NCBI GenBank assembly: GCA_020441225.1
Contig: JAGRMP010000549.1
Span: 1 to 8,140, forward strand
Origin: Maritimibacter sp.
Lineage (GTDB): Bacteria; Pseudomonadota; Alphaproteobacteria; Rhodobacterales; Rhodobacteraceae
Direction of reading: 5' to 3'
DNA: 8,140 nucleotides
Below are positions 1-5,517 of the stretch, piece after piece. A program made the translations under genes and the position numbers. A model generated the notes under the pieces. The model saw nothing but the letters and a program-made list of their open reading frames with translations, had not been told where the DNA came from and did not search any database. Each line of letters begins with the position of its first letter. Positions within the stretch are counted from its first letter, which is position 1.

Positions 1-679
1 CCGAGTCGACGATCGCGCCGCCGGTCACGGTGCCGTTGCCGGTGAGAAACTTGGTGGTCGAATGGATCACCAGCGTCGCGCCCATCTCGATGGGCCGGCA
101 CAGGTATGGGGTGGCCGAGGTGTTGTCGACCACCAGCGGCAGGCCGGCGTCGGCGGCCACCTTGGCAATGGCGGGCAGGTCGGTCGGTACGCCCGCCGGG
201 TTGGCGAGGCTCTCGCAGAAGATCGCCCTCGTGTTGTCGTCAATCGCCGCGGCCACCGCGGCCGGGTCGTCGAAATCGACGAACTTGGCCGACCAGCCGA
301 AGCGGCGGAAAACATGGGTGAACTGGGTGAAGGTGCCGCCGTAGAGCCGGTTCGAGGTCACGATGTTCAGCCCCGGGCCCATCAGCGGATAGAGCGCCAT
401 CAGCTGCGCGGCATGGCCAGACGAGGTGCAGACCGCCCCGGCGCCGCCTTCGAGCGCGGCGATCCGGTTCTGCAGCGCGCCCACGGTCGGGTTGGTGAGG
501 CGCGAATAGATGTAGCCCACTTCCTGCAGGTTGAAGAGCGCCGCGGCATGGTCGGCGTCGCGGAACTGGAAGGCGGTGGTCTGGTAGATCGGCACCTGGC
601 GCGCGCCGGTGGCCGGGTCCGGCGCATAGCCTGCGTGGACCTGCAGCGTGTCGAACCCCTGCGGTTTGTGGGTGGTCAT
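1..679 (-). CDS. metY: O-acetylhomoserine aminocarboxypropyltransferase (sulfhydrylase), N-terminal half
   Basis: This is a PLP-dependent enzyme of the Cys/Met metabolism family. By family knowledge it makes homocysteine (or methionine) from O-acetylhomoserine and sulfide (or methanethiol) in the cytoplasm. 226 codons are visible from ATG at 679; the family is usually about 430 residues, so the C-terminal half lies beyond the left edge. Motifs seen: IYQTTAFQF (31-39), the YSRLTNPT phosphate-binding segment (58-65), SSGHAAQ (86-92), VVDNT with the pyridine-binding Asp185, and HSTTKFLTG with the Schiff-base Lys210. The segment FNLQEVGYIYSRLTNPT is typical of the MetY branch rather than cystathionine gamma-synthase or MetB. 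The start is supported by an AGGGAG Shine-Dalgarno a few bases upstream. The gene is divergent from the VOC gene. A MetZ-like O-succinylhomoserine enzyme is a less likely alternative. Confidence 0.93.
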   Translation of the reverse strand, partial: MTTHKPQGFDTLQVHAGYAPDPATGARQVPIYQTTAFQFRDADHAAALFNLQEVGYIYSRLTNPTVGALQNRIAALEGGAGAVCTSSGHAAQLMALYPLMGPGLNIVTSNRLYGGTFTQFTHVFRRFGWSAKFVDFDDPAAVAAAIDDNTRAIFCESLANPAGVPTDLPAIAKVAADAGLPLVVDNTSATPYLCRPIEMGATLVIHSTTKFLTGNGTVTGGAIVDS

Positions 680-722
680 GTGGTCTCTCCCTGGTAAAGT
701 CCGGTTCGTGGGTTTTGGCCGG

Positions 723-751
723 AAGCTAGGGCATGCCGCGGCCTGGGGCAA
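723..751 (-). promoter_or_regulatory. Candidate sigma70-type promoter of metY
   Basis: Read on the minus strand, TTGCCC (751-746) is followed after exactly 17 bases by TAGCTT (728-723). This would start a transcript with a leader of roughly 35-40 bases ahead of the metY ATG at 679. The match to consensus is partial (TTG in the -35, TA..-T in the -10), so this is inference from pattern only. I looked for a SAM-responsive riboswitch in the leader and saw none. Confidence 0.45.
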
Positions 752-807
752 TCGGTCGCAGGCCGGGCGGGGGCGAAAAGAACCGGATTTCGCCGCGCGC
801 AGCGGCT

Positions 808-836
808 CTGGAATTCCCGCCGGGGCAGGCTAGTCT
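808..836 (+). promoter_or_regulatory. Candidate promoter of the VOC-family gene
   Basis: CTGGAA (808-813) and TAGTCT (831-836) are separated by 17 bases, giving a leader of about 20 bases before the ATG at 864. It is a weak consensus match, supported mainly by spacing and position in the divergent 184-bp interval. Confidence 0.35.
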
Positions 837-863
837 CGACGGGACAGACGCCCGGAGCCCGCC

Positions 864-1277
864 ATGCCCACGCCGTTTCACCTTGCCGTCAACGTTACCG
901 ACCTCGACCGGGCGCGCGCCTTCTACGGCGGGCTGCTCGGCTGCGCCGAGGGGCGGTCGACCGAGACCTGGGTCGATTTCGACTTCTTCGGCCACCAGCT
1001 CAGCCTGCATCTCGGGCCGCCCTTCGCGACGGCGGACACCGGCAAGGTCGGCGATCACCTCGTGGCGATGCCGCATTTCGGCGTGGTGCTGGGGTATGAG
1101 GCCTGGCGGGCGCTCGCCGACCGGCTCGAAGCGGCCGGGGTCGACTGGGTGATCGCGCCCACGGTCCGTTTCGCCGGTGAACCCGGCGAGCAATGGACGA
1201 TGTTCTTTCGCGACCCGTCCGGAAACCCGCTGGAGATCAAGGGGTTTCGGGACATGGATGATGTGTTTTCCGGTTAG
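864..1277 (+). CDS. VOC-family (glyoxalase/bleomycin resistance/dioxygenase fold) protein
   Basis: A 137-aa protein with the two-module vicinal-oxygen-chelate pattern. Module 1 opens with FHLAVNVTDLDRARAFYGGLLG (approx. 5-26, family signature of the first beta-alpha unit). Module 2 opens near HFGVVL (71-76) and closes with FFRDPSGNPLEIKGF (114-128), the classic C-terminal VOC signature. Candidate metal ligands at the usual positions are His6, His49, His71 and Glu124. All four being present suggests a metal-dependent enzyme and argues against a bleomycin-binding type, but the substrate cannot be read from the sequence. The start is supported by GGAG upstream of ATG. The gene stands alone, divergent from metY. 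Its stop overlaps the stop of the convergent DUF1330 gene by four bases, leaving no space for a separate terminator. Confidence 0.9.
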   Translation: MPTPFHLAVNVTDLDRARAFYGGLLGCAEGRSTETWVDFDFFGHQLSLHLGPPFATADTGKVGDHLVAMPHFGVVLGYEAWRALADRLEAAGVDWVIAPTVRFAGEPGEQWTMFFRDPSGNPLEIKGFRDMDDVFSG

Positions 1278-1684
1278 TCCGGCGCGAGCGGCAGGAGCCG
1301 GCTGTCGGCAAGCGCCGCGGTCCGGTGGTGGCCGATCTCCTGGGCCTCGGGGTCGCCGGCGAAGGCGAAAAACCGTTCGAGGCTCGCCTGGCGGACGAGC
1401 AGGACCCGGTCCCAGCCTTCGCCCTCGGGGCCGATGAACCAGCCGCCGCCGCTGCCTGCGAACAGCACCGCGCCGCCCGAATCCGCAAGCAGCGGCGCGA
1501 TCCCGGCTTCGTAGCGCGCATAGGCCTCGCAGCCTGAGATCGGTTCCGTCGGGGCGAGATGCGGGGCATGGGCATAGTCGGCGAAGGCGCGAAATTTCAA
1601 CAGGTTGAGCATGACCACCGGACCTTGCAACCCGCGGTTCAGCGTCGCAATGGCGGTGGTGTCGGTCGGGGCAAGATAGGGCAT
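1274..1684 (-). CDS. DUF1330-family protein
   Basis: A 136-aa cytoplasmic protein from ATG at 1684 (137 aa if the GTG immediately before it at 1687 is used). It shows the DUF1330 (dimeric alpha/beta-barrel-like) pattern: GPVVMLNLLKFR near the N-terminus, a YARYEAGIAPLL segment in the middle, WDRVLLVRQASLERFFAFAGDP (beta strand then helix), and a C-terminal HHRTAALADSRLLPL. No enzymatic role is established for the family; the fold relates it to stress-responsive and monooxygenase-like small barrels. It is the second gene of an apparent two-gene operon: the upstream DUF2239 stop codon TGA overlaps its start in the sequence GTGATG, an arrangement typical of translational coupling. The stop TAA overlaps the VOC gene's TAG in TTAG. 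Confidence 0.87.
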   Translation of the reverse strand: MPYLAPTDTTAIATLNRGLQGPVVMLNLLKFRAFADYAHAPHLAPTEPISGCEAYARYEAGIAPLLADSGGAVLFAGSGGGWFIGPEGEGWDRVLLVRQASLERFFAFAGDPEAQEIGHHRTAALADSRLLPLAPD

Positions 1685-2241
1685 CACAGCCCCGCCAGCC
1701 CCCGGGCGTGGTCGCGGATGTCCTCCGGCCAGCCCGCAATCGCGGCCGCGAAGCCCTTGCCGCCGTCACCGTAGAGCGCGCGGATCGCTTCTTCGTAGCC
1801 GGGCAGGTTGCCCGCGATGGCGGACAGGAAGGCATAGGCGGCGTCGCGTCCTGCGGGGGCGGTGGCCCGGTCCGGCTCTGGGGTGCGGCGCATCTCCGCC
1901 TCGACCAGCCGGCGCAGTGCGGCCGAAGCGCCGCCGCGTTGCTTCGCGAGCCAGTCCCAGTGCCGGGGCAGGAGGGTGACTTCGCGGGCCTTGACCCCGA
2001 GCTTGGGACGTCCGGGACCGCGCTGGGGCGTGCCGTCGGGGCGGAACCCTCGGGGCGGACGGTCTTCGGGCGCGCGGCTCGACAGGTTGAGATCGACCTG
2101 CGCCCCGTTGCGGTCGGAAAATACCAGCAGCCCCTCGGGATGTGCGCCCTCGCCGCGCGCGGCAAGCGCCGCGGCGAGGCTGTCTGCGGTGCCCTGCCCG
2201 ACGCGGCGGGGGCCGATGAAGGCGGTGTAGGTCTCGGTCAT
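1684..2241 (-). CDS. DUF2239-family protein, possible DNA-binding regulator
   Basis: A 185-aa protein recognised as DUF2239 from its N-terminal TAFIGPRRVGQG (6-17), the LLVFSDRNGAQVDLNLS block (38-54), and the very conserved GRPKLGVKAREVTLLPRHWDWL (77-98). The family has no assigned function. By eye, residues 86-119 look like a ribbon-helix-helix unit: a short strand REVTLL, helix PRHWDWLAKQ, a GGAS turn, then helix AALRRLVEAEMRR. It is preceded by PGRPK (76-80), reminiscent of an AT-hook core. A DNA-binding role is inference. The C-terminal third (130-185) is mostly helical and of unknown role. No clear Shine-Dalgarno precedes ATG 2241; the start is chosen because homology to the family begins immediately there. 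It leads an operon with DUF1330 and may control its own promoter. Confidence 0.88.
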   Translation of the reverse strand: MTETYTAFIGPRRVGQGTADSLAAALAARGEGAHPEGLLVFSDRNGAQVDLNLSSRAPEDRPPRGFRPDGTPQRGPGRPKLGVKAREVTLLPRHWDWLAKQRGGASAALRRLVEAEMRRTPEPDRATAPAGRDAAYAFLSAIAGNLPGYEEAIRALYGDGGKGFAAAIAGWPEDIRDHARGLAGL

Positions 2242-2245
2242 ATCG

Positions 2246-2289
2246 TTTAACCCGGATTAAAACTGAGGATGTATTACACCCGGGTAAAA
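2246..2289 (-). promoter_or_regulatory. Promoter with tandem CCGG-centred palindromes upstream of DUF2239
   Basis: Two dyads lie just upstream of the DUF2239 start. Site 1 (2246-2261) is TTTAACCCGGATTAAA, matching its own reverse complement at 14 of 16 positions. Site 2 (2274-2289) is TTACACCCGGGTAAAA, with a perfect ACCCGGGT core. Their centres are 28 bp apart. On the minus strand, TGTAAT (2278-2273) is a 5/6 match to a -10 box. Site 2 would then cover the core promoter and site 1 the start of the transcript, a layout expected for repression. Which protein binds is inference. TTAA-6-TTAA in site 1 resembles a CtrA box, but the spacing is one base short. Confidence 0.5.
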
Positions 2290-2351
2290 AATGGCGCAAC
2301 GCAAAAATTCATCCGCCCGGGCGTCGAACCGGCGCTGTCACCGCGTCGTGA

Positions 2352-2380
2352 TTGGTGAAATCGCCCCCCTCCCGTACACT
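2352..2380 (+). promoter_or_regulatory. Candidate promoter of the PliG-like gene
   Basis: TTGGTG (2352-2357), a 17-base spacer, then TACACT (2375-2380, 4/6 to the -10 consensus). This gives a leader of about 50 bases ending in a strong GGGGAGA ribosome-binding site. Confidence 0.45.
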
Positions 2381-2436
2381 CCGGGATCGATGCGGGACCC
2401 CGATCACCGGGGACGCCGGTTTTGGGGAGATCCGTC

Positions 2437-2853
2437 ATGTCACGAAAAATCCGCCCGTCGGTCGTTGCCGTCCTTGCGCTCATCGGCGCGGGGCCGGCGC
2501 TGTCGCAACAGGTCGAAGAGGTGCATTTCGAGCCCGGGAATTACGGCACCATGGTCACGGGGTCGGTCACGGGCGACGCTTTTGTCGATTACACGCTCGG
2601 GGCCAAGGCCGGCCAGCAGATGTTCGCCGAGCTCACCGTCGCCAAGACCGACGGCGACGGGGTGGCCTATTTCAACATCATGCCGCCGGGCGCCGAGTGG
2701 GAGGCGCTCTATGTCGGCTCGATGGACGACGACAATTCCGAGACGGTCGAACTGCCGCTCGACGGGGTCTACACGATCCGGGTCTATCTGATGGGCAACG
2801 ATGCCGACACCGGCAAGACGGTGGATTTCAACCTCGATCTGTCGATCCAGTAG
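2437..2853 (+). CDS. Secreted PliG-like (g-type lysozyme inhibitor-like) beta-sandwich protein
   Basis: A 138-aa protein with a Sec signal peptide: RK at 3-4, hydrophobic core VVAVLALIGAG, and probable cleavage after ALS at residue 23. The mature part of about 115 residues has no cysteine and is predicted to be mainly beta. The GNYGTMVTGSVTGDAFVDYTL (35-54) and GAKAGQQMFAEL (55-66) stretch and the later GVYTIRVYLM block resemble periplasmic inhibitors of goose-type lysozyme (PliG). They also resemble a set of proteins often mislabelled 'DNA breaking-rejoining protein'. Inhibitor function is not shown by the sequence. Start choice: ATG 2437 has GGGGAGA six bases upstream; an in-frame TTG at 2422 falls before that site and is rejected. 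The gene is a single unit, convergent with the membrane-protein gene that follows. Confidence 0.8.
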   Translation: MSRKIRPSVVAVLALIGAGPALSQQVEEVHFEPGNYGTMVTGSVTGDAFVDYTLGAKAGQQMFAELTVAKTDGDGVAYFNIMPPGAEWEALYVGSMDDDNSETVELPLDGVYTIRVYLMGNDADTGKTVDFNLDLSIQ

Positions 2854-2877
2854 CCCCGGGCTGGAGCCGCTTGTCAC

Positions 2878-2895
2878 GCCCGTGGGGGCACGGGC
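2878..2895. terminator. Short hairpin between convergent genes
   Basis: GCCCGTG, loop GGGG, CACGGGC: a perfect 7-bp GC stem in the 42-bp gap between two convergent genes, directly abutting the stop of the minus-strand gene. There is no T-tract on either side, so intrinsic termination is uncertain. Confidence 0.35.
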
Positions 2896-3444
2896 TCAGA
2901 GCTGGGTCAGGGTGCGGAAGCCGAGATAGCCGACCAGCACCGAGAGGGCGAGCAGGTTGCGGCTGCGCACTTCCCATTTGCCGCGCCAGGCGTTGCCGAT
3001 GATCGCGAAAATGAAGACATGCAGCGCAATCGAGACCGCGATCGCGAACATCCGGAACCCGCTCGACTCGCCGAAGTCGAAGTAGAGCGTCACATCGGTC
3101 CAGATCCGCGTGAACACGCCGAGACAGGCGTAGAGCAGAAAGACCGGGACGTCCCAGATCGTCAGCGGCTGGGCCTTTTGCGCCGATCCGAGCGCGTAAG
3201 GGTGCGGCGGCAGGGCATCCGGGTTGTCGAGATCGACCTCGGTGAAGCTGGTGTCGACCAGGGCCATGCCGCGCCGGCCACGCTGCAGATCGAGCCGCTT
3301 GGCAAAGTCGTTTTGCGAAGGTTTGGCCGTGCGTGGGGTGCTCCCCGATCCGCGGGCGGTCCTGAGCAGACGCTCGATGTCGCTCTCGGCGACGGTTTCG
3401 CCCATCGTCTGCCGGGCGGCTTTTTTTCCGGCGGGGTCGATCAT
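2896..3444 (-). CDS. Hypothetical membrane protein with cytoplasmic N-terminal region
   Basis: I do not recognise a named family. The protein has 182 residues from ATG 3444. The first ~90 are polar and charged, rich in R, K, S and D (e.g. ESDIERLLRTARG at 20-32), and probably cytoplasmic and partly disordered. The C-terminal half is hydrophobic, with likely membrane segments near 97-113 (WDVPVFLLYACLGVFTRIW), 131-152 (MFAIAVSIALHVFIFAIIG) and 163-178 (NLLALSVLVGYLGF). Basic WRGKWEVRSR (153-161) sits between the last two, consistent with a cytoplasmic loop. In-frame upstream codons exist, but this start has a GGCGGGAA purine stretch at a plausible distance, and the added residues would be low-complexity. 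It is a single gene facing a 440-bp gap, with no functional clue from its neighbours. Confidence 0.72.
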   Translation of the reverse strand: MIDPAGKKAARQTMGETVAESDIERLLRTARGSGSTPRTAKPSQNDFAKRLDLQRGRRGMALVDTSFTEVDLDNPDALPPHPYALGSAQKAQPLTIWDVPVFLLYACLGVFTRIWTDVTLYFDFGESSGFRMFAIAVSIALHVFIFAIIGNAWRGKWEVRSRNLLALSVLVGYLGFRTLTQL

Positions 3445-3884
3445 GGTGTGTTCCCGCCTTGCGCCGGCCGCACATGAGCAGGCCGCGCGGGGTGGAGCGT
3501 GCACGCAATGGGGCACGCGGCGGCAGTGCGCCTGTGCAGGGGGGCAATAGCGTGGCCGGTCCGTTCCCGCCGATGCGGGAACAATCGGTGTCGCATTGCC
3601 TCCTGTGTCGTTCGAGCCGTCATGTGAACCAGATACGGAAACCCTATGGCCACGAAGTAATTACAATGGAATTCGGCGAAAACATGGTGCTGGCGGGCTG
3701 CCAACGTGACATTTGCGGCGCAGGATCTCATGCCGGGTCAGCTCAAGGGCGGGCCGCGCGGCTGCGTTGTGTCGCGAAGCCGTGCGGTCGAGCGGGCTTT
3801 CCCGGGGCGCGCGACCGCCCGGCCCGGCAGGGGGGGCGGCGTTGGGGCTGACGGCGGGGCTGCAGCCGTGGCAGGCCGCGCGCG
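3445..3884. other. Gene-free interval, 440 bp
   Basis: This lies between the 5' end of the membrane-protein gene and the 3' end of the glycosyltransferase-like gene, so it should hold the promoter of the former. I could not pick a convincing -35/-10 pair. Contents: a perfect hairpin at 3563-3582; a relatively AT-rich island at about 3622-3690 containing the 8-bp palindrome GTAATTAC (3657-3664); then a very GC-rich stretch (3740-3884) with no coding signal. Open frames crossing it have compositions typical of antisense GC-rich frames. Confidence 0.6.
3563..3582. repeat. Perfect 8-bp stem-loop in intergenic DNA
   Basis: GTTCCCGC, loop CGAT, GCGGGAAC. It lies about 120 bp upstream of the membrane-protein start. 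There is no T-tract on either side, so it does not look like an intrinsic terminator. It may be an operator or the base of a leader structure. The left arm sequence GTTCCCGCC also occurs at 3450-3458, next to that gene's start. Confidence 0.45.
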
Positions 3885-4874
3885 CTACCGGGTCCAGTAG
3901 CCTGCGCGTTTGATCTGGTTGCGGAGCGCTTTTTCGCGCCGCGGCAGATTGTCCCGGTCGAACAGGTCGCGCAGCTTGCGGCCGCGTCCCTGGAAGATCA
4001 TTCGCCGCATCGGCTCATATTGCTTGAGCACCTTCTTGATGCGATTCGGCGCCGCCGCCGCCTCGATGACCTCGATCGCCCGGTCGCTCTCGCGCGCATA
4101 GGCGAGCGGCAGCACCCGCCAGTGGCAGGTAACATCGCCGTCGAGCCCGTCGAGCTCCGGCCCGGGCCGTCCGCCGCCCAGGGCGTGGACCACGAGCGGC
4201 AGGGCGACCTGGTCGAGCCAGGGGTCGAGCGGCTGGAGGGCCAGTTCCGGTGGCGGGTCGTCGCGGATCGATAGCGCGGTGCGCAGGAACATCTCGCCGA
4301 ACCGGGCGGGATCGGCGCCGTAGAACCAGCCGGCGTTGAAGTAGAGATAGCGCTCCCAGTATTCGTCGGGCTGGGAGCGGTCGAGCGAGCTTTCGAAATC
4401 GAGGTCGAAGCGATCGTAGAGCGCCTTCCAGATCTGCGCATAGCCGGGACCGTAAAGCTCGATCACCGGCCAGGTGCCCTCCCGTCGCATCGAGGCCGCG
4501 GGCCGGTCGAAGGCGAAGGGCAGGGCGGAAAGCGGACCGGTCACCACCGTGTCGCTGTCGAAAAAGACAAAGGGCTCGCCGGCGGGCAGGACGGTCAGCG
4601 CTTCGATCTTGTTGCCCTGCGGATAATCGGCGCCGAAATGGACGGCCGGGAAAGGCACGATCTCGGCGCCGAGGTCCGCGAGCGCCGCGCGGGGGGCGTC
4701 GGCGATCCGCGGATCGCCCGGCCAGGCGCCGCCGGGGGCCGGCTCGGCAACGATCAGCCGACCGGAAAACCCGGGGTCGCAGAGCCGCAAAGACGCCGCA
4801 AACAAAAGCGCTTCGTACTGCAGCCGGCCGGCCTGTCCGACGATCAGGATGTTGAACCTGTCCGCTTTTTCCAT
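3885..4874 (-). CDS. Glycosyltransferase-like protein with a GT-A DxD motif
   Basis: A 329-aa soluble protein. N-terminal FNILIVGQAGRLQYEALLFAASL (7-29) looks like the first Rossmann-like beta-alpha unit. YPQGNKIEAL (84-93) precedes VFFDSDTVVTG, whose Asp106-Ser-Asp108 is the DxD that in GT-A enzymes holds Mn2+ and a nucleotide sugar. YLYFNAGWFYG (176-186) resembles the FN(S/A)G acceptor-side motif of GT8-like enzymes. DPWLDQVALPLVVHAL and a later CHWRVLPLAYAR complete the domain. The last 70 residues are basic (RIKKVLKQYEPMRRM, GRGRKLRDLF, KALRNQIKRAGY) and may touch membrane or polyanionic substrate. Donor and acceptor cannot be named. ATG 4874 is chosen because AAGGAAG lies just upstream and similarity starts at NILIVG. 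No other sugar genes are adjacent, so a capsule or LPS cluster role is not supported. Confidence 0.75.
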   Translation of the reverse strand: MEKADRFNILIVGQAGRLQYEALLFAASLRLCDPGFSGRLIVAEPAPGGAWPGDPRIADAPRAALADLGAEIVPFPAVHFGADYPQGNKIEALTVLPAGEPFVFFDSDTVVTGPLSALPFAFDRPAASMRREGTWPVIELYGPGYAQIWKALYDRFDLDFESSLDRSQPDEYWERYLYFNAGWFYGADPARFGEMFLRTALSIRDDPPPELALQPLDPWLDQVALPLVVHALGGGRPGPELDGLDGDVTCHWRVLPLAYARESDRAIEVIEAAAAPNRIKKVLKQYEPMRRMIFQGRGRKLRDLFDRDNLPRREKALRNQIKRAGYWTR

Positions 4875-4960
4875 CACTTCCTTGCCCTGCCTCTCTGCAA
4901 CTCCCACTATATGTGCAAGCGGCGCGAACAAAAGCCGCGAACGCCTTGAGTGGAGCCCCG
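4875..4960. promoter_or_regulatory. Divergent promoter interval
   Basis: 86 bp separate the glycosyltransferase-like gene from the secreted-protein gene, so both promoters should lie here or inside the opposing gene. On the minus strand TATAGT (4911-4906) is a 5/6 match to a -10 box, without a convincing -35. On the plus strand TTGCCC (4882-4887) is followed by the ACTATAT stretch at a loose distance of 17-20 bases. Confidence 0.35.
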
Positions 4961-5407
4961 ATGCGACCCGATCGTTCCGTTGTCTGTCCCTTGTCGCGCC
5001 TCGTCGCCGGCACTGTTGCCGCGCTGGCCGCGTTGGCTCTGCCGGGGTGGGCGGAACAATTTACCACTGCGGAAGAGGTCAAACCGATGCTCGACTTCAC
5101 GCGGGCGGACTGGGTGTCGTTGCGCGAGTACAACGGTGACGATCAGCTCCTGTTTACCCATATCCTGGCCTGGCGCTGCGGCATCGACCGGATCAGCTAT
5201 GCGGTGAACGGCGGCAAGCGGGAAAGGCTGGTGGTCGAGCCCTGCTACGAAGGCGAGACCCGCCCCAACGATTTCAAGGACAAGGACATTCTGCCCTATG
5301 TCACCTTCCCGGCGGGGTCGGTGGAGGCGGTGACGGTCTGGCTCAATTACGACGACGGCAGCGCCGACACGGAAGACTATTCCCGCAAGGCGATCCTGTC
5401 GCGTTGA
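4961..5407 (+). CDS. Hypothetical secreted (periplasmic) protein with a likely disulfide
   Basis: 148 residues from ATG 4961, which has GTGGAG six to seven bases upstream; codons further 5' in frame lie ahead of that site. A signal peptide is clear: basic N-terminus (R2, R5, R13), core LVAGTVAALAALAL, and cleavage predicted after GWA at 31. The mature domain of about 117 residues is acidic and beta-rich, with Cys73 (AWRCGID) and Cys95 (VEPCYEG) in position for one disulfide in the oxidising periplasm. Motifs such as DWVSLREYNGDDQLLFTHIL and a C-terminal VTVWLNYDDGSADTEDY recur in small secreted proteins I associate with Rhodobacteraceae, but I know no function. It is a single gene, followed by a GC hairpin before rnd. 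Confidence 0.78.
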   Translation: MRPDRSVVCPLSRLVAGTVAALAALALPGWAEQFTTAEEVKPMLDFTRADWVSLREYNGDDQLLFTHILAWRCGIDRISYAVNGGKRERLVVEPCYEGETRPNDFKDKDILPYVTFPAGSVEAVTVWLNYDDGSADTEDYSRKAILSR

Positions 5408-5425
5408 ACTTTCCGGCAGCCGCGC

Positions 5426-5448
5426 GGGCCCGCGACGGTGCGGGGCCC
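5426..5448 (+). terminator. Possible terminator hairpin after the secreted-protein gene
   Basis: GGGCCCGC, loop GACGGT, GCGGGGCCC (one bulged G), then CTTCC. It sits 18 bases past the stop at 5407 and 70 bases before rnd. The T-tract is poor, so this may be a weak or Rho-assisted terminator. Confidence 0.4.
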
Positions 5449-5517
5449 TTCCAATCGCCCCGATTTCCGCCTAAACCGGGTGGAACCGGCGCCGGAACCC
5501 ATGAAGCACGGACAAGA

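Noticed and set aside
680..863. Possible SAM-responsive riboswitch in front of metY
   Set aside because: The predicted leader is only about 40 bases, and I could not find the conserved pieces of SAM-II or SAM/SAH aptamers.
726..2165. Long minus-strand open frame of 479 codons
   Set aside because: It crosses the divergent region, is antisense to the VOC gene, and overlaps the DUF1330/DUF2239 genes in another frame. Its translation is Arg/Pro/Ala-rich filler, typical of shadow frames in GC-rich DNA.
2247..2260. CtrA-type box (TTAA...TTAA)
   Set aside because: The two TTAA halves are separated by 6 bases, not the usual 7, and the symmetry extends through a CCGG core, which points to a different dyad-binding protein.
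3603..3630. GTTCGAGCC resembling a tRNA T-arm
   Set aside because: The flanking bases do not form the T-stem, and no acceptor, D or anticodon stems can be drawn around it.
3666..3851. Small frame of 61 codons with several cysteines in the 440-bp gap
   Set aside because: There is no convincing ribosome-binding site (only GAAG at a loose distance), the second half is Arg/Gly-rich filler, and it shows no recognisable motif.
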